A DNA stretch of 13,970 nucleotides, taken from an uncultured Micrococcaceae bacterium. GTDB lineage: Bacteria > Actinomycetota > Actinomycetes > Actinomycetales > Micrococcaceae. This document shows, one piece after another, positions 1 to 7,611 of this stretch. The position numbers were made by a program, and so were the translations under genes. Each line of letters begins with the position of its first letter. Position 1 is the first letter of the stretch. The notes below the pieces were generated by a model. The model searched no databases, was not told the origin of the DNA, and was given only the letters and a program-made list of their open reading frames with translations. The DNA lies in contig CALBOC010000351.1 in the NCBI GenBank assembly GCA_937896705.1, positions 1 to 13,970 of the forward strand, in the 5' to 3' direction.

Positions 1-916
1 AACGAATCCTCGGATCAAGGTAGGCGTACACGATGTCGACAATCAGATTGACGACAACAAAGAAGATCACCAGGATGGTCACAATCCCGACCACCACGGT
101 GCCTTCTTGTTGCTGGATCGATTGAAAAACTTGCTGACCGATCCCCGGAAGATTAAAGACGGACTCGGTGATAATTGCGCCCCCGATCATGGTCGCGAGA
201 TCAGCACCAATAAAAGTCACCACTGGGATGAGCGCGTTGCGCATTGCGTGGCGCCCAACGACCCGTCCGCGCGGTAGACCCTTGGCTGTAGCGGTGCGAA
301 CATAGTCCGAGCCCAATGTCTCAACCAGCGAGTTGCGCAGCAGACGCGCCACTAACGCGGTCGAAACCGCCGCAAGTGTGAAACCCGGCAGAATGTAACT
401 TTGTAACCCGGAACCGACCCCGGCGATCGGAAACCAGCCTAACTGCAGCCCGAAGATCAACTGCAGACCAAAAGCGATCGCCAGCACCGGGATGGCGACC
501 ACAGCCACGGAGGAGACTTGGACGAGACGGTCAATGAAACGGTCGCGGTAGAGGGCTGCCAGGGTACCCGCGATAAAGCCCAGGACCGTCTGGAAGATCA
601 GCGCCACCATCGCCAAGTACAAGGTGACCGGCAGACGCTGCGCGACAATGTCTGCAACCGGGCGCCCCTGGAAGGTGGTGCCAAAATCACCGGTAACTAC
701 CCCACCAATGTATTTGAAATACTGGACGAATAGGTTGTCGTCGAGATTGTATTGGGCACGCAGCGCTTCCTGGACCGCTTCGGGCATCGGTCTGTCCCCG
801 CTCAGTGCACGAATCGGATCGCCCGGAATCGCGAATACCAGCGCGTAGACAATAAATGTCGAAAGCAGGATCACCGGGATGAACTGCAGCATGCGCCGAA
901 GAATGTAGCGGATCAT
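1..916 (-). CDS. Peptide/oligopeptide ABC transporter permease, DppB/OppB type (3'-partial)
   Basis: Inner-membrane permease subunit that should pair with a second permease (DppC/OppC) and ATPases to import peptides delivered by the binding protein encoded just upstream. The frame is open for 305 codons from ATG at 916 to the window edge, with no stop. It begins MIRYILRRMLQFIPVILLST, the usual start of this family. Hydrophobic segments lie near residues 9-30, 97-122, 132-158, 172-190, 230-250 and 273-298. The EAA-type ATPase-contact loop is at about 204-231 (DYVRTATAKGLPRGRVV, then RNALIP). The last residues read YLDPRIR, which in relatives sits only a few residues from the C-terminus, so almost all of the gene is present. 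An AGGA ribosome site lies 5 nt before the ATG. The substrate cannot be told from sequence; dipeptide, oligopeptide or nickel are all possible. Confidence 0.93.
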   Translation of the reverse strand, partial: MIRYILRRMLQFIPVILLSTFIVYALVFAIPGDPIRALSGDRPMPEAVQEALRAQYNLDDNLFVQYFKYIGGVVTGDFGTTFQGRPVADIVAQRLPVTLYLAMVALIFQTVLGFIAGTLAALYRDRFIDRLVQVSSVAVVAIPVLAIAFGLQLIFGLQLGWFPIAGVGSGLQSYILPGFTLAAVSTALVARLLRNSLVETLGSDYVRTATAKGLPRGRVVGRHAMRNALIPVVTFIGADLATMIGGAIITESVFNLPGIGQQVFQSIQQQEGTVVVGIVTILVIFFVVVNLIVDIVYAYLDPRIR

Positions 917-945
917 ATGAGTCCTTCGATCTGTCAGATGCGAAG

Positions 946-971
946 GTGAGGTAGCCCATGCGCTACCTCAC
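946..971. other. Intercistronic hairpin 1 between binding protein and permease
   Basis: A perfect 10-bp inverted repeat (GTGAGGTAGC / GCTACCTCAC) with a 6-nt loop lies in the 120-bp gap between the binding-protein stop codon (1037) and the permease start (916). No T-run follows on the minus strand, so it is not a classic intrinsic terminator. By analogy with other importer operons, it may protect the upstream mRNA from 3' decay or partly attenuate read-through, so that binding protein exceeds permease. That role is inference. Confidence 0.6.
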
Positions 972-982
972 GTGGGGCAGGA

Positions 983-1014
983 CCGGTCCGTCCGCACTGT
1001 GGCGGACAGACCGG
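983..1014. other. Intercistronic hairpin 2 between binding protein and permease
   Basis: A 13-nt inverted repeat with one mismatch (CCGGTCCGTCCGC against GCGGACAGACCGG) closes a 6-nt loop, 22 nt after the binding-protein stop codon in the direction of transcription. It is GC-rich and very stable, with no T-run after it. It is the first of two tandem hairpins met by the transcript and is probably a 3'-end stabiliser or attenuator for the binding-protein mRNA (inference). Confidence 0.6.
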
Positions 1015-1036
1015 AGACCTGTGTGATGGTAGGAGA

Positions 1037-2674
1037 TTATTCTTGGGTGACGACTACTTCTTCTACGCGCAGGAAGGTTCGCGGATCAACGTTGATACTT
1101 TCACCGTCGATGCGATCTGAGTACACCGTGTGGAAGTCTTGGAACCACAGCGGCACGGCTGGCATGTCCTGCAGCAGGACGTCTTCTGCTTGCTGATAGA
1201 GCGCATCAGATTCGCCTTCTTCAGCGGCATTGGCTTCGTCAATGAGACTGTCGAATTCCTCGCTGGAATAGCCGAAGTAGTTCGAGGAGGCGCCTGTGGT
1301 GTAGATCGGTTCCAGTGCGTACTGCGGGCTTGGGTACGACAGGACCCAACCAAGGCGGTAGGGACCGGTGATCTCTTCGCTCTCCTGCAGATCCAGGTAC
1401 TGAGCGAATTCCAAGGATTCAAAACTAATGGAATCGATCGGCAGGTTCTGCTGCAACTGGTTGGCAACCGCTTCCATCCAGTCTTCGTGACCCGCACCGG
1501 AGTTGAAGTACAAGGTCAGTTCGGATGGTCCATCAGCTTGTTCATAGAGTTCAGATGCAGCTTCGGGGTCGAACTGGCACTGTTCACCACAGGCCTCTTC
1601 GCGGCCCTGAGGCAGCGTGGGCGGGATGATGCTGTGCGCTGCGGTGTGCCGCTGGTCAAAGATTGAATCCAAAATGGCTTGCCGATCGATGGCCATGGAG
1701 ACGGCATGTCGAATGTCGACGTCGGTGAATTCTTCCTGATACATCGGGAAGCCCAGGTAGGTGAAGGATGAGGTTTCGGAGGCGACCCAATTGTCCCCAA
1801 AGTCGGAGTCTAAGCTGGCAAACCGATTCGGCGGTGCGTTATCGACGATGTCGAGTTCGCCTGACTGAACATCCATGTACGCGGTGTCCACATCGCTATA
1901 GATACGCCATTCGATGCTCTCAGGTACGCCCGGTTCTTCACCAGGCCAGTCCTCGTAGCGCGTCATTTTGATTTCGACGTCGTGTACCCATTCGCCATCC
2001 ATCTGGTAGCGCCCGTTCCCGACCGGGGCGGACTCGAAGGTGTCGATGTCTTCTATGGCTTCCTGAGGTAGTGGATAGAAGCCGGTGTAGGAAAGCATCA
2101 TGGGTAGATCACCGAAGGGCTCTACCAGTTCTACTTCTAGCGTGTAGTCATCTACCGCGCGGACGCCTTCCAGCTCCTCAGCGTCACCGTTGATGACTTC
2201 TTCGTAGCCAAGGAAGCTGTCGTAGAAGCCGGCATTGGCTTGAGCATTGTCGGGATCAACGGTCCAGTTGAAGGTGTCGACAAAGGTCTGGGCGTCAATA
2301 GGATCACCGTTATGGAAGGTCCAGTCCTGGTTCAGCTCGAAAGTCCACGTGATGTTATCGTCACTTTCCCAGCTCTCGGCTACACCAGGTACGACTTCAA
2401 TATTTTCGTAATCAACTGAGGTGAGTCCGGTGAAGAGCTGTTCAAGCACCTTGGACCCGCACACTTCGGTGCTGTTGCCAGGTAATAAGTTCTGCGGTTC
2501 ACAGTTATAAATCGAAACGGCGCCGCCGCCGTCAACCGGTTGGGCTGCCTCACCATTAGCAGCACCATCATCGGTGCCGCCGTCTCCCCCATTGCCGCCG
2601 GGGGCACAGGCCGACAGGGCCAGCGCTGAGGCAGCTGTTATGGCGAGGGCACCTACTAGTTTGCGATATTTCAT
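1037..2674 (-). CDS. Solute-binding lipoprotein of a peptide ABC importer (family 5, DppA/OppA type)
   Basis: Extracellular lipid-anchored receptor that captures peptides, or a similar solute, for the permease encoded downstream. The chosen ATG at 2674 gives 545 residues, typical for the family. It follows GGAGG by 8 nt, whereas the longer frame from 2692 would place that ribosome site inside the coding sequence. The N-terminus MKYRKLVGALAITAASALAL is a lipoprotein signal peptide, and the lipobox LSAC puts the lipidated cysteine at residue 23. A Gly/Asp-rich linker follows. The body shows the family-5 pattern: a region around EQLFTGLTSVD, then WTFELNQDWTFHNGDPIDAQ, then DIRHAVSMAIDRQAILD in the second lobe. 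The mature protein is very rich in Asp and Glu, in keeping with a halotolerant or surface-exposed protein. Ligand identity is not readable. Confidence 0.93.
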   Translation of the reverse strand: MKYRKLVGALAITAASALALSACAPGGNGGDGGTDDGAANGEAAQPVDGGGAVSIYNCEPQNLLPGNSTEVCGSKVLEQLFTGLTSVDYENIEVVPGVAESWESDDNITWTFELNQDWTFHNGDPIDAQTFVDTFNWTVDPDNAQANAGFYDSFLGYEEVINGDAEELEGVRAVDDYTLEVELVEPFGDLPMMLSYTGFYPLPQEAIEDIDTFESAPVGNGRYQMDGEWVHDVEIKMTRYEDWPGEEPGVPESIEWRIYSDVDTAYMDVQSGELDIVDNAPPNRFASLDSDFGDNWVASETSSFTYLGFPMYQEEFTDVDIRHAVSMAIDRQAILDSIFDQRHTAAHSIIPPTLPQGREEACGEQCQFDPEAASELYEQADGPSELTLYFNSGAGHEDWMEAVANQLQQNLPIDSISFESLEFAQYLDLQESEEITGPYRLGWVLSYPSPQYALEPIYTTGASSNYFGYSSEEFDSLIDEANAAEEGESDALYQQAEDVLLQDMPAVPLWFQDFHTVYSDRIDGESINVDPRTFLRVEEVVVTQE

Positions 2675-2948
2675 GCGTCTATCCTCCATCAAGGTGCGAT
2701 GTGATACTCATTACTAAGAAGAGCTTTGAGTGTGACCTATATTACATGAAGCGTTCGCTGATTTCAGGTATATCTGCAGATGAAGGACCGGTTTGAACCA
2801 TGGCGCAGAGAGCGTGTGGCAGGCACATCTGGCACGCTGCGCCGGCCCATATGCCACAGCAAGCCGGTCAAGTGGAGCACCGAAAGGGAGTCAGTGGATC
2901 CCTCAGATACCACCGCAGGTGCCGAGGTTCGGCCCACGTGAAAGAAAC
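2675..2948. other. Intergenic gap upstream of the binding-protein gene
   Basis: This 274-bp stretch shows no convincing gene. It should hold the promoter of the importer operon. A TAATAT -10-like element is present on the minus strand (2744-2739), but I see no good -35 partner at the normal spacing, so the promoter is only a weak guess. The ribosome site GGAGG lies at 2683-2687. A bulged hairpin (2802-2843) is listed separately. Confidence 0.4.
2802..2843. terminator. Possible hairpin terminator downstream of the truncated reductase
   Basis: GGCGCAG (2802-2808) pairs with CTGCGCC (2837-2843), and CGTG (2813-2816) pairs with CACG (2833-2836). This makes an 11-bp stem with a 4-nt bulge and a 16-nt loop. 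It lies about 105 nt beyond the end of the reductase remnant and upstream of the importer operon, a sensible place to stop minus-strand transcription. No T-run follows on either strand, so a terminator role is uncertain. Confidence 0.3.
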
Positions 2949-3428
2949 TTATGCCCGGTCGTAGGTTAGGACGCGTAAGCCTGAGGCAAGCAAAGTTTCC
3001 GCCACCGGATGGAACGCGACGGGCTTGAACGGTCCATTGAAGAGCGGCACCCCTGAACCGATGACATACCGGTTTTGCTTAAGTACGAGTCGGTCAATCT
3101 CTGGCAGAAGTGAATAAGCAAGCGTCCCGCCACCCACCAGCCACAGGTCTTTTCCCGCTTCGGCTTTGAGCTCACGCACTCTCGCCAGGGCCCCGGTGCG
3201 GACGATCTCGACAGCCGGATCGTGGCTCTTCAAGGTCGTCGGGAACACCAGATGGCGAAGGTGCGGATAGGCGTCAGTCAGACCGGCTTCAAGACCAATT
3301 TCGTAGGAGGTTCTCCCTTCGAGGACCGTGTCGAACATGCGGCCGGGCCCCGCAATACCTAAGGCTTCTCGAGCCGGCCCGGGTAGCGTTTCGGGGTAGC
3401 TTTCTACGATGTCCGAGTCCTCTACTCG
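2949..3428 (-). pseudogene. Dihydrofolate-reductase-like (RibD C-terminal domain) protein, N-terminus missing
   Basis: The protein from ATG 3338 (129 residues) has the core of the small RibD_C/DHFR-fold reductases: GRTSYE near the start, then LWLVGGGTLAYSLL with the glycine-rich cofactor loop, IDRLVL and GSGVPLF. The same frame stays open 30 codons upstream of that ATG and still reads as family sequence (SYPETLPGPAR, then LGIAGPGRMFD), up to TGA at 3429-3431. Full relatives are about 180-190 residues and begin with a beta strand and an LDGFIA-like motif. That first stretch, roughly 25-30 residues, is not found in any frame before the next gene at 3466. I therefore read this as a remnant that lost its 5' end. 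The alternative is a short but functional protein from ATG 3338, unlikely because conserved upstream sequence would be untranslated. Confidence 0.72.
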
Positions 3429-3465
3429 TCACAGCGATCGGACTTTGCTCAGTCCCTATCGCCTC

Positions 3466-3831
3466 TCAATCAGCAGGTAGAGCCCGGTGTACTGCTGCGA
3501 TAATATCGTTGGGTGTGAGCCCCAATTGCTGCATCCGCTCTACATAATGGGCAGTCACTTCCTGCACCTTCGCCCCGTGCTCCCCCTGAGTGTGCGGGGC
3601 GACGATCGTTCCGTGACGACCCCGTGTTTCAAGATAGCCCTCGGTTTCTAATTCCTTATACGCTCGAGCCACCGTGCCCGGAGCAACCCCGAGATCTGCG
3701 GCCAACCGACGAACCGCAGGCAGCCGCGTTTCCTCGGGCAGCTGACCAGATTGGATTTGTGTGATGAGCTGGCGTCGGAGTTGCTCGTAGGGTGGCACCT
3801 CAGCTGCCGGATCAAGGCGCAAAATAGTCAC
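3466..3831 (-). CDS. GntR-family transcriptional repressor, YtrA subfamily
   Basis: Small (121-residue) DNA-binding regulator. Residues about 12-78 form the GntR winged helix-turn-helix: PPYEQLRRQLITQIQSGQL, then LPAVRRLAADLGVAPGTVAR as the recognition region, and LETEGYLETRGRHGTIV as the wing. Instead of a large effector domain there is only a short helical tail (about 84-118), the hallmark of the YtrA subfamily, whose members usually repress an operon containing themselves and membrane or ABC transport genes. Its ATG overlaps the stop of the membrane protein gene by 4 bp (ATGA), so the two are co-translated. Two matching dyad sites in the operon promoter (4766-4816) are the likely operators, giving autorepression. 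The inducer is unknown. Confidence 0.9.
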   Translation of the reverse strand: MTILRLDPAAEVPPYEQLRRQLITQIQSGQLPEETRLPAVRRLAADLGVAPGTVARAYKELETEGYLETRGRHGTIVAPHTQGEHGAKVQEVTAHYVERMQQLGLTPNDIIAAVHRALPAD

Positions 3832-4751
3832 GCTGACACCCCTGTCGGCCAGAGTTGACGCTGCTCATAGCCTTTTCGGCGACCGCTGAGCCAGGCTGTC
3901 ACAGGTCCTCCGGCCATAGCAGCGGTCAGCAGCCCATAAAATACCAGCGAGATGCCACCTATCAACCAGGCCAGCGGTTCGTTCTCACGGTAGAAGCCCT
4001 CGTAAATCAACGCTTCGCTGATGCAGATGAGCCAGACCACCAACGAAAACCATCCTACGGCGACCGTAAGGTTGGAAACTTGGCGCAACCCATCCGCACG
4101 TTCGGCATCATCCCAGGCAAGTTCCAGTTCTGAGGCACTGCGAGCCGGCGCGTCCAGCACTTTCCGGATCGCAAAGAACGCGACGCCCCATATGAGGAGC
4201 GCCACGAGGGCGATGCCACTGCCTATCAACACAGTGTTGATCCCCGGAATCTCCGGAAGTTGTTGTATCAAAACGATCCCGCCGATGGCACCAAGCACCA
4301 GGACCACAGGCACCGCCCAAAAGCCGAAGCGTTCACCTTTGGTGAGGTAATCAGATAAGCCAACCAAGCGCGTCCGCGCGACGGTCGGACGACCGGTTTC
4401 GAGGCCTGGACGATACGCTGCGATAGCCCATGCACCACCAAGCGCGGTCCCGGCAGCTGTGAAGAAGATCAGTAAGACAGGAGCTGCTCCGTCGTCATTG
4501 TCGAAAAATATGATGAAGATCAGCGTGGCAACCACGATGCCGGTGGCACCGCCAATCCCCATGCCACGCTGACGTCGCTTGATACGCTGGACCACCCTGG
4601 GCACCATAGCTGCCGGTAGTGGCAGTCCCACATGTTGGGCATGCTTCGCCAACTGCCCGCGCTGCGGATTGCGATTACCACCTTGTGTCAGGGCGGTGGC
4701 TGGGATAACGAAGCACACCAGAGCTATGACGATCCAGATCGCGATATTCAT
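3828..4751 (-). CDS. Membrane protein of unknown function, partner of the YtrA-type GntR regulator
   Basis: 307-residue integral membrane protein that I do not recognise as a named family. Hydrophobic segments lie near residues 4-20, 65-83, 90-111, 144-162, 172-194, 228-249 and 260-283, seven in all. A basic loop (PRVVQRIKRRQRG, 51-63) follows the first helix, and a charged loop (206-224) sits before the sixth. The C-terminus is short and polar. No transporter, enzyme or protease motif is visible. It is the first gene of a two-gene operon with the GntR repressor, so it is probably the repressor's main target, perhaps an envelope-stress or antibiotic-response protein (inference from context only). 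A GGAAGG ribosome site lies 6 nt before the ATG. Confidence 0.85.
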   Translation of the reverse strand: MNIAIWIVIALVCFVIPATALTQGGNRNPQRGQLAKHAQHVGLPLPAAMVPRVVQRIKRRQRGMGIGGATGIVVATLIFIIFFDNDDGAAPVLLIFFTAAGTALGGAWAIAAYRPGLETGRPTVARTRLVGLSDYLTKGERFGFWAVPVVLVLGAIGGIVLIQQLPEIPGINTVLIGSGIALVALLIWGVAFFAIRKVLDAPARSASELELAWDDAERADGLRQVSNLTVAVGWFSLVVWLICISEALIYEGFYRENEPLAWLIGGISLVFYGLLTAAMAGGPVTAWLSGRRKGYEQRQLWPTGVSA

Positions 4752-4765
4752 GACGAACCTTCCAA

Positions 4766-4779
4766 TGTATCAATACAAT
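4766..4779. promoter_or_regulatory. Operator-like site O2 for the GntR repressor
   Basis: TGTATCAATACAAT contains the perfect dyad TGTAT-CA-ATACA. It matches O1 at 13 of 14 positions in the same orientation, 37 bp away. It covers the expected transcription start of the membrane protein/GntR operon, just before the ribosome site. Assignment to the adjacent GntR protein is inference, since YtrA-type regulators commonly bind AT-rich dyads in their own promoter. Confidence 0.65.
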
Positions 4780-4780
4780 A

Positions 4781-4810
4781 ATCTTAGCGCCGCTCAAAGT
4801 ATTGTGTCAA
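4781..4810 (-). promoter_or_regulatory. Sigma-70-type promoter of the membrane protein/gntR operon
   Basis: On the minus strand, TTGACA (4810-4805, a perfect -35) and TAAGAT (4786-4781, a fair -10) are separated by 18 nt. The expected start is near 4774, giving a leader of about 23 nt before ATG 4751. The -35 lies inside operator O1 and the start inside O2, so bound repressor would block polymerase. Confidence 0.7.
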
Positions 4811-4816
4811 TACAAT
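4803..4816. promoter_or_regulatory. Operator-like site O1 for the GntR repressor
   Basis: TGTGTCAATACAAT is a one-mismatch copy of O2 and is nested in a dyad GTATTG-TGT-CAATAC (4799-4813). It contains the whole -35 element of the minus-strand promoter. Confidence 0.65.
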
Positions 4817-4849
4817 CTTTCCGCCTCCAATTGCACACCTGGCAGAATA

Positions 4850-4870
4850 CCTGAGTCTCTCTGACTCAAC
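4850..4870. promoter_or_regulatory. HAIR-like site 1 (putative HspR operator)
   Basis: CCTGAGT-N7-ACTCAAC matches the HspR-associated inverted repeat CTTGAGT-N7-ACTCAAG with one mismatch in each half. It ends 4 bp before the -35 of the clp promoter. HspR, a MerR-like heat-shock repressor working with DnaK in actinobacteria, is established as binding such repeats upstream of dnaK and clpB. Confidence 0.65.
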
Positions 4871-4874
4871 TTTC

Positions 4875-4903
4875 TTGCAAAATTTCATCAGGTTCGGAAT
4901 AAT
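4875..4903 (+). promoter_or_regulatory. Promoter of the Clp ATPase gene
   Basis: TTGCAA (4875-4880) and AATAAT (4898-4903) with a 17-nt spacer resemble a sigma-70-type promoter. The expected start near 4910 gives a leader of about 78 nt. It lies between the two HAIR-like sites. Confidence 0.6.
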
Positions 4904-4922
4904 CTCACTCAACGATGCGTTA

Positions 4923-4943
4923 CTTGAGTTAGATGCACTCAAC
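4923..4943. promoter_or_regulatory. HAIR site 2 (putative HspR operator)
   Basis: CTTGAGT-N7-ACTCAAC matches the HAIR consensus at 13 of 14 fixed positions with exact 7-bp spacing. It lies just downstream of the predicted transcription start. An extra ACTCAAC half-site at 4907-4913 sits beside it. Binding here would block promoter clearance, pointing to heat- or proteotoxic-stress control. Confidence 0.75.
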
Positions 4944-4950
4944 TTTAGAA

Positions 4951-4967
4951 GTGCGCCCGATGCGCAC
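4951..4967 (+). other. Leader hairpin ahead of the clp ribosome site
   Basis: GTGCGC (4951-4956) and GCGCAC (4962-4967) pair around a 5-nt loop, 8 nt before the AGGAGG ribosome site. It may be an RNA element, a thermometer-like modulator or nothing special; the ribosome site itself is not in the stem. Confidence 0.35.
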
Positions 4968-4987
4968 CTTTCACTAGGAGGACAAGA

Positions 4988-7528
4988 ATGCCTGCATTTT
5001 TCGGCCCCGCCGGTTCAGATGGCGGATCCTTCGACGATTTCATTGCTCGCTTCCTGCAGGGCCAGCGCCCAGGACGACAGGCAAGCCCCGTCGATATTAA
5101 CCGCTTACTGAGCAAGCGGACCCACGAGATTGTAACCAACGCTGCCAAATTCGCGGTAGAACGTGGTCAAACTGAAGTCGATGCACTACACATCCTGCGC
5201 GTCATGCTTGAGGAAGACCCGGCAGCAGCCGGCGTCCGCCAGGCTGGCGTCGAACCCAAAGCCATTATCAACGCTGTCGATGAGCAGCTGCCCGCTCCGG
5301 TCGAAGATCAGGGCGCCTCTGCTGCAACGCTAAATGGCTCCGCACAAAAAGTGCTCTTAGATGCCTACCAAGTGGCTCGCGGTATGGGGTCAACCTACAT
5401 CAACCCCGAGCACGTCTTCTTCGCATTTGTGCTGAATCAGGACTCCCCCGCCGGTGGTCTGCTGGCTCAAGCCGGTGTGACCCCGCAGGCGCTGCAAGCC
5501 GGCGCGCAACAAGCACACGCCCAGCAAGCCGCGCACCAACAGGCTGGTGGCGACTCCGATGAGTCCATGCTTGAAAAATACGGACTCGATCTGACAGAAG
5601 AAGCCAAAGCCGGTCGCCTGGACCCAGTCATCGGCCGTGACCAGGAAATCGAACAAACCATTGAGGTCCTGGCACGTCGCACCAAAAATAACCCGGTATT
5701 AATCGGTGAAGCCGGTGTCGGCAAGACCGCCATTGTAGAAGGTCTGGCACAGGCGATCATCGAAGAAAAAGTCCCGGCACAGTTGAAGGGCCGCCGGGTG
5801 ATCAGTCTGGATCTTCCCGGCATGATCGCCGGCACCCGGTACCGCGGGGACTTTGAAGAACGCCTGACCGGTGCGATCGAAGAGCTGGCGGAAGACAGCA
5901 ATACGATCGTCTTCATCGACGAACTACACACCGTGGTCGGTGCCGGTGGCTCTGGCGAATCCGGTGGCATGGATGCCGGCAACATCTTGAAGCCCCGGCT
6001 TGCACGCGGTGACCTTCACATGGTGGGGGCAACCACGCTCAAAGAGTACCGCACCATTGAAAAGGACTCGGCACTTGAACGTCGTTTCCAGCCGGTTACC
6101 ATAGGTGAACCCTCGATCGAGGACGCTGTGCAAATTCTGCATGGGCTGGCCGACCGATACGCCGATCATCACCAGGTGTCCTACACCGATGGTGCGCTGC
6201 GTGCCGCCGTTGAACTTTCCGATCGGTACATTACGGATCGGTTCTTGCCGGATAAAGCGATTGATCTGATTGACCAGGCCGGTGCGCGCTTGTCATTGCA
6301 GCGCGGTCCGGTGGATGGTCCAGCAACAGACGTTGAAGCCCTGCGCTCGAAGTTAGCTGAGTTGGAGGCCGAGAAGAATTCTGCCGTCAACGCCGAAAAC
6401 TACGAACGTGCCGGGGAGCTCCGCGATCGAGTGCAAGAGGTCAGCCAACAATTGGCCGAAGCCGCCGCGCGCCCCGCATCAACCTCCTCGGTGATCGATG
6501 AGGCCGCGATCGCGCAGATGGTTTCTCGGGCCACCGGCATTCCTGCAGCACGGATGACCGAGGCGGAGAAATCCCGCCTGGCGCGGTTGGAAGCCGAGCT
6601 CCACGAACGGGTCATCGGCCAAGACGACGCGGTCACGGCGATTGCCCGAGCCGTGCGTCGTTCGCGCACCGGGATGGCGGATCCGTCGCGTCCGGTCGGT
6701 AGCTTCCTGTTCTTAGGTCCAACCGGTGTTGGGAAGACTGAGCTTGCCAAGGCTCTGGCTGAGTCGCTGTTCGATGACGAAGACGCCATGGTGCGTTTCG
6801 ATATGTCGGAATTCGGCGAGCGCCACACGGTGTCTCGTCTGGTCGGTGCCCCTCCGGGCTACGTTGGCTACGATGAGGCCGGTCAGCTGACGGAGCAGGT
6901 GCGTCGTCGCCCATACTCGGTCATCCTGCTGGACGAAATTGAAAAGGCTCACCCGGATATCTTCAACCTGTTATTGCAGGTGTTAGATGATGGACGCCTG
7001 ACCGATGGGCAGGGTCGCACCGTGGATTTCCGTAACACGGTGATTATTATGACCTCGAACCTGGGTTCGGAGCACATGTCTTCGAATGCGCCGCTAGGGT
7101 TCGTCTCCGGGGATGCTGAGAGCACTCAGCGTGATATCAAACAGAAAGTTATGGGCCGGTTGCGTGAATTTATGCGTCCGGAATTTCTCAACCGCATTGA
7201 CGACACGTTGTTGTTCAACCCGCTGACCCGTGAGCAGTTGCGCGAGATCGTTGGCATGCAGCTGCAAGCCTCCGAACAGCGCTTGGCCGCCCAGGAGATC
7301 ACTCTGGAAGTCGATCAAGCGGCTCGGGACTGGATTGCCGAAGAAGGCTACGAGCCAGCATATGGGGCTCGCCCGCTGCGTCGGGTCATTCAGCGCAAGT
7401 TGGATGATCAAGTGGCTGACCTGCTGGTTGCCGAAGCCGTTGAAGCCGGCGATACCGTCCAGGTCACGGTCGAAGATGATGCTCTGGTTGCCAAACCGAT
7501 TCGAGCAGAAAAGACCATTGCCGCTTAA
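4988..7528 (+). CDS. ClpC-like AAA+ unfoldase, Clp protease ATP-binding subunit
   Basis: Cytoplasmic HSP100 ATPase that unfolds proteins and probably feeds them to ClpP. The start ATG 4988 follows AGGAGG by 6 nt. A 35-residue Gly/Phe-containing leader precedes a double Clp N domain (about 36-175), then a Gln/Ala/His-rich linker (175-187). AAA-1 has Walker A GEAGVGKT (240-247) and Walker B VFIDE (308-312). A short UVR-like middle segment (about 455-490) replaces the long coiled coil of ClpB. AAA-2 has Walker A GPTGVGKT (577-584) and LLDE (647-650), then a ClpB D2-small domain. LGF at 703-705 is the hydrophobic tripeptide that Clp ATPases use to dock on ClpP and that ClpB lacks. The length (846) fits ClpC. 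The atypical N-terminus and HAIR sites suggest a stress-induced paralogue rather than the housekeeping ClpC1. Confidence 0.92.
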   Translation: MPAFFGPAGSDGGSFDDFIARFLQGQRPGRQASPVDINRLLSKRTHEIVTNAAKFAVERGQTEVDALHILRVMLEEDPAAAGVRQAGVEPKAIINAVDEQLPAPVEDQGASAATLNGSAQKVLLDAYQVARGMGSTYINPEHVFFAFVLNQDSPAGGLLAQAGVTPQALQAGAQQAHAQQAAHQQAGGDSDESMLEKYGLDLTEEAKAGRLDPVIGRDQEIEQTIEVLARRTKNNPVLIGEAGVGKTAIVEGLAQAIIEEKVPAQLKGRRVISLDLPGMIAGTRYRGDFEERLTGAIEELAEDSNTIVFIDELHTVVGAGGSGESGGMDAGNILKPRLARGDLHMVGATTLKEYRTIEKDSALERRFQPVTIGEPSIEDAVQILHGLADRYADHHQVSYTDGALRAAVELSDRYITDRFLPDKAIDLIDQAGARLSLQRGPVDGPATDVEALRSKLAELEAEKNSAVNAENYERAGELRDRVQEVSQQLAEAAARPASTSSVIDEAAIAQMVSRATGIPAARMTEAEKSRLARLEAELHERVIGQDDAVTAIARAVRRSRTGMADPSRPVGSFLFLGPTGVGKTELAKALAESLFDDEDAMVRFDMSEFGERHTVSRLVGAPPGYVGYDEAGQLTEQVRRRPYSVILLDEIEKAHPDIFNLLLQVLDDGRLTDGQGRTVDFRNTVIIMTSNLGSEHMSSNAPLGFVSGDAESTQRDIKQKVMGRLREFMRPEFLNRIDDTLLFNPLTREQLREIVGMQLQASEQRLAAQEITLEVDQAARDWIAEEGYEPAYGARPLRRVIQRKLDDQVADLLVAEAVEAGDTVQVTVEDDALVAKPIRAEKTIAA

Positions 7529-7556
7529 CTCGAGCTCATAAGCGGTACAACCTCTA

Positions 7557-7598
7557 CAGGCCGGGTGGTTGCTGTGTTGACAGCAACCACCCGGCCTG
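7557..7598. terminator. Bidirectional hairpin between clp and the gas vesicle operon
   Basis: A perfect 19-bp stem (left arm 7557-7575, right arm 7580-7598) with the 4-nt loop GTTG. It lies 28 nt after the clp stop codon and 13 nt after the gvpL stop on the opposite strand, so it serves two converging units. There is no T-run on either side, as is common for terminators in actinobacteria. Confidence 0.85.
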
Positions 7599-7611
7599 AC
7601 GTCGTTAGGGG

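Noticed and set aside
518..959. Short open frames on both strands around the start of the permease gene
   Set aside because: The continuous minus-strand permease frame from 916 to the edge explains this region and has clear family motifs.
1063..1497. Second minus-strand open frame of 144 residues inside the binding-protein gene
   Set aside because: It is an out-of-frame reading of the same DNA, with Ser/Arg/Thr-rich nonsense composition.
1130..1666. Plus-strand open frame of 178 residues opposite the binding-protein gene
   Set aside because: The minus-strand frame has a signal peptide, lipobox, ribosome site and family motifs. The plus-strand protein has no recognisable feature.
2675..2692. 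Start of the binding protein at 2692 (MMEDRR...)
   Set aside because: The GGAGG ribosome site would fall inside the coding region. The ATG at 2674 has correct spacing and gives a clean signal peptide.
5467..5985. Minus-strand open frame of 172 residues inside clp
   Set aside because: It lies opposite the highly conserved AAA-1 coding region. Its Ser/Arg/Pro-rich composition is typical of an antisense shadow.
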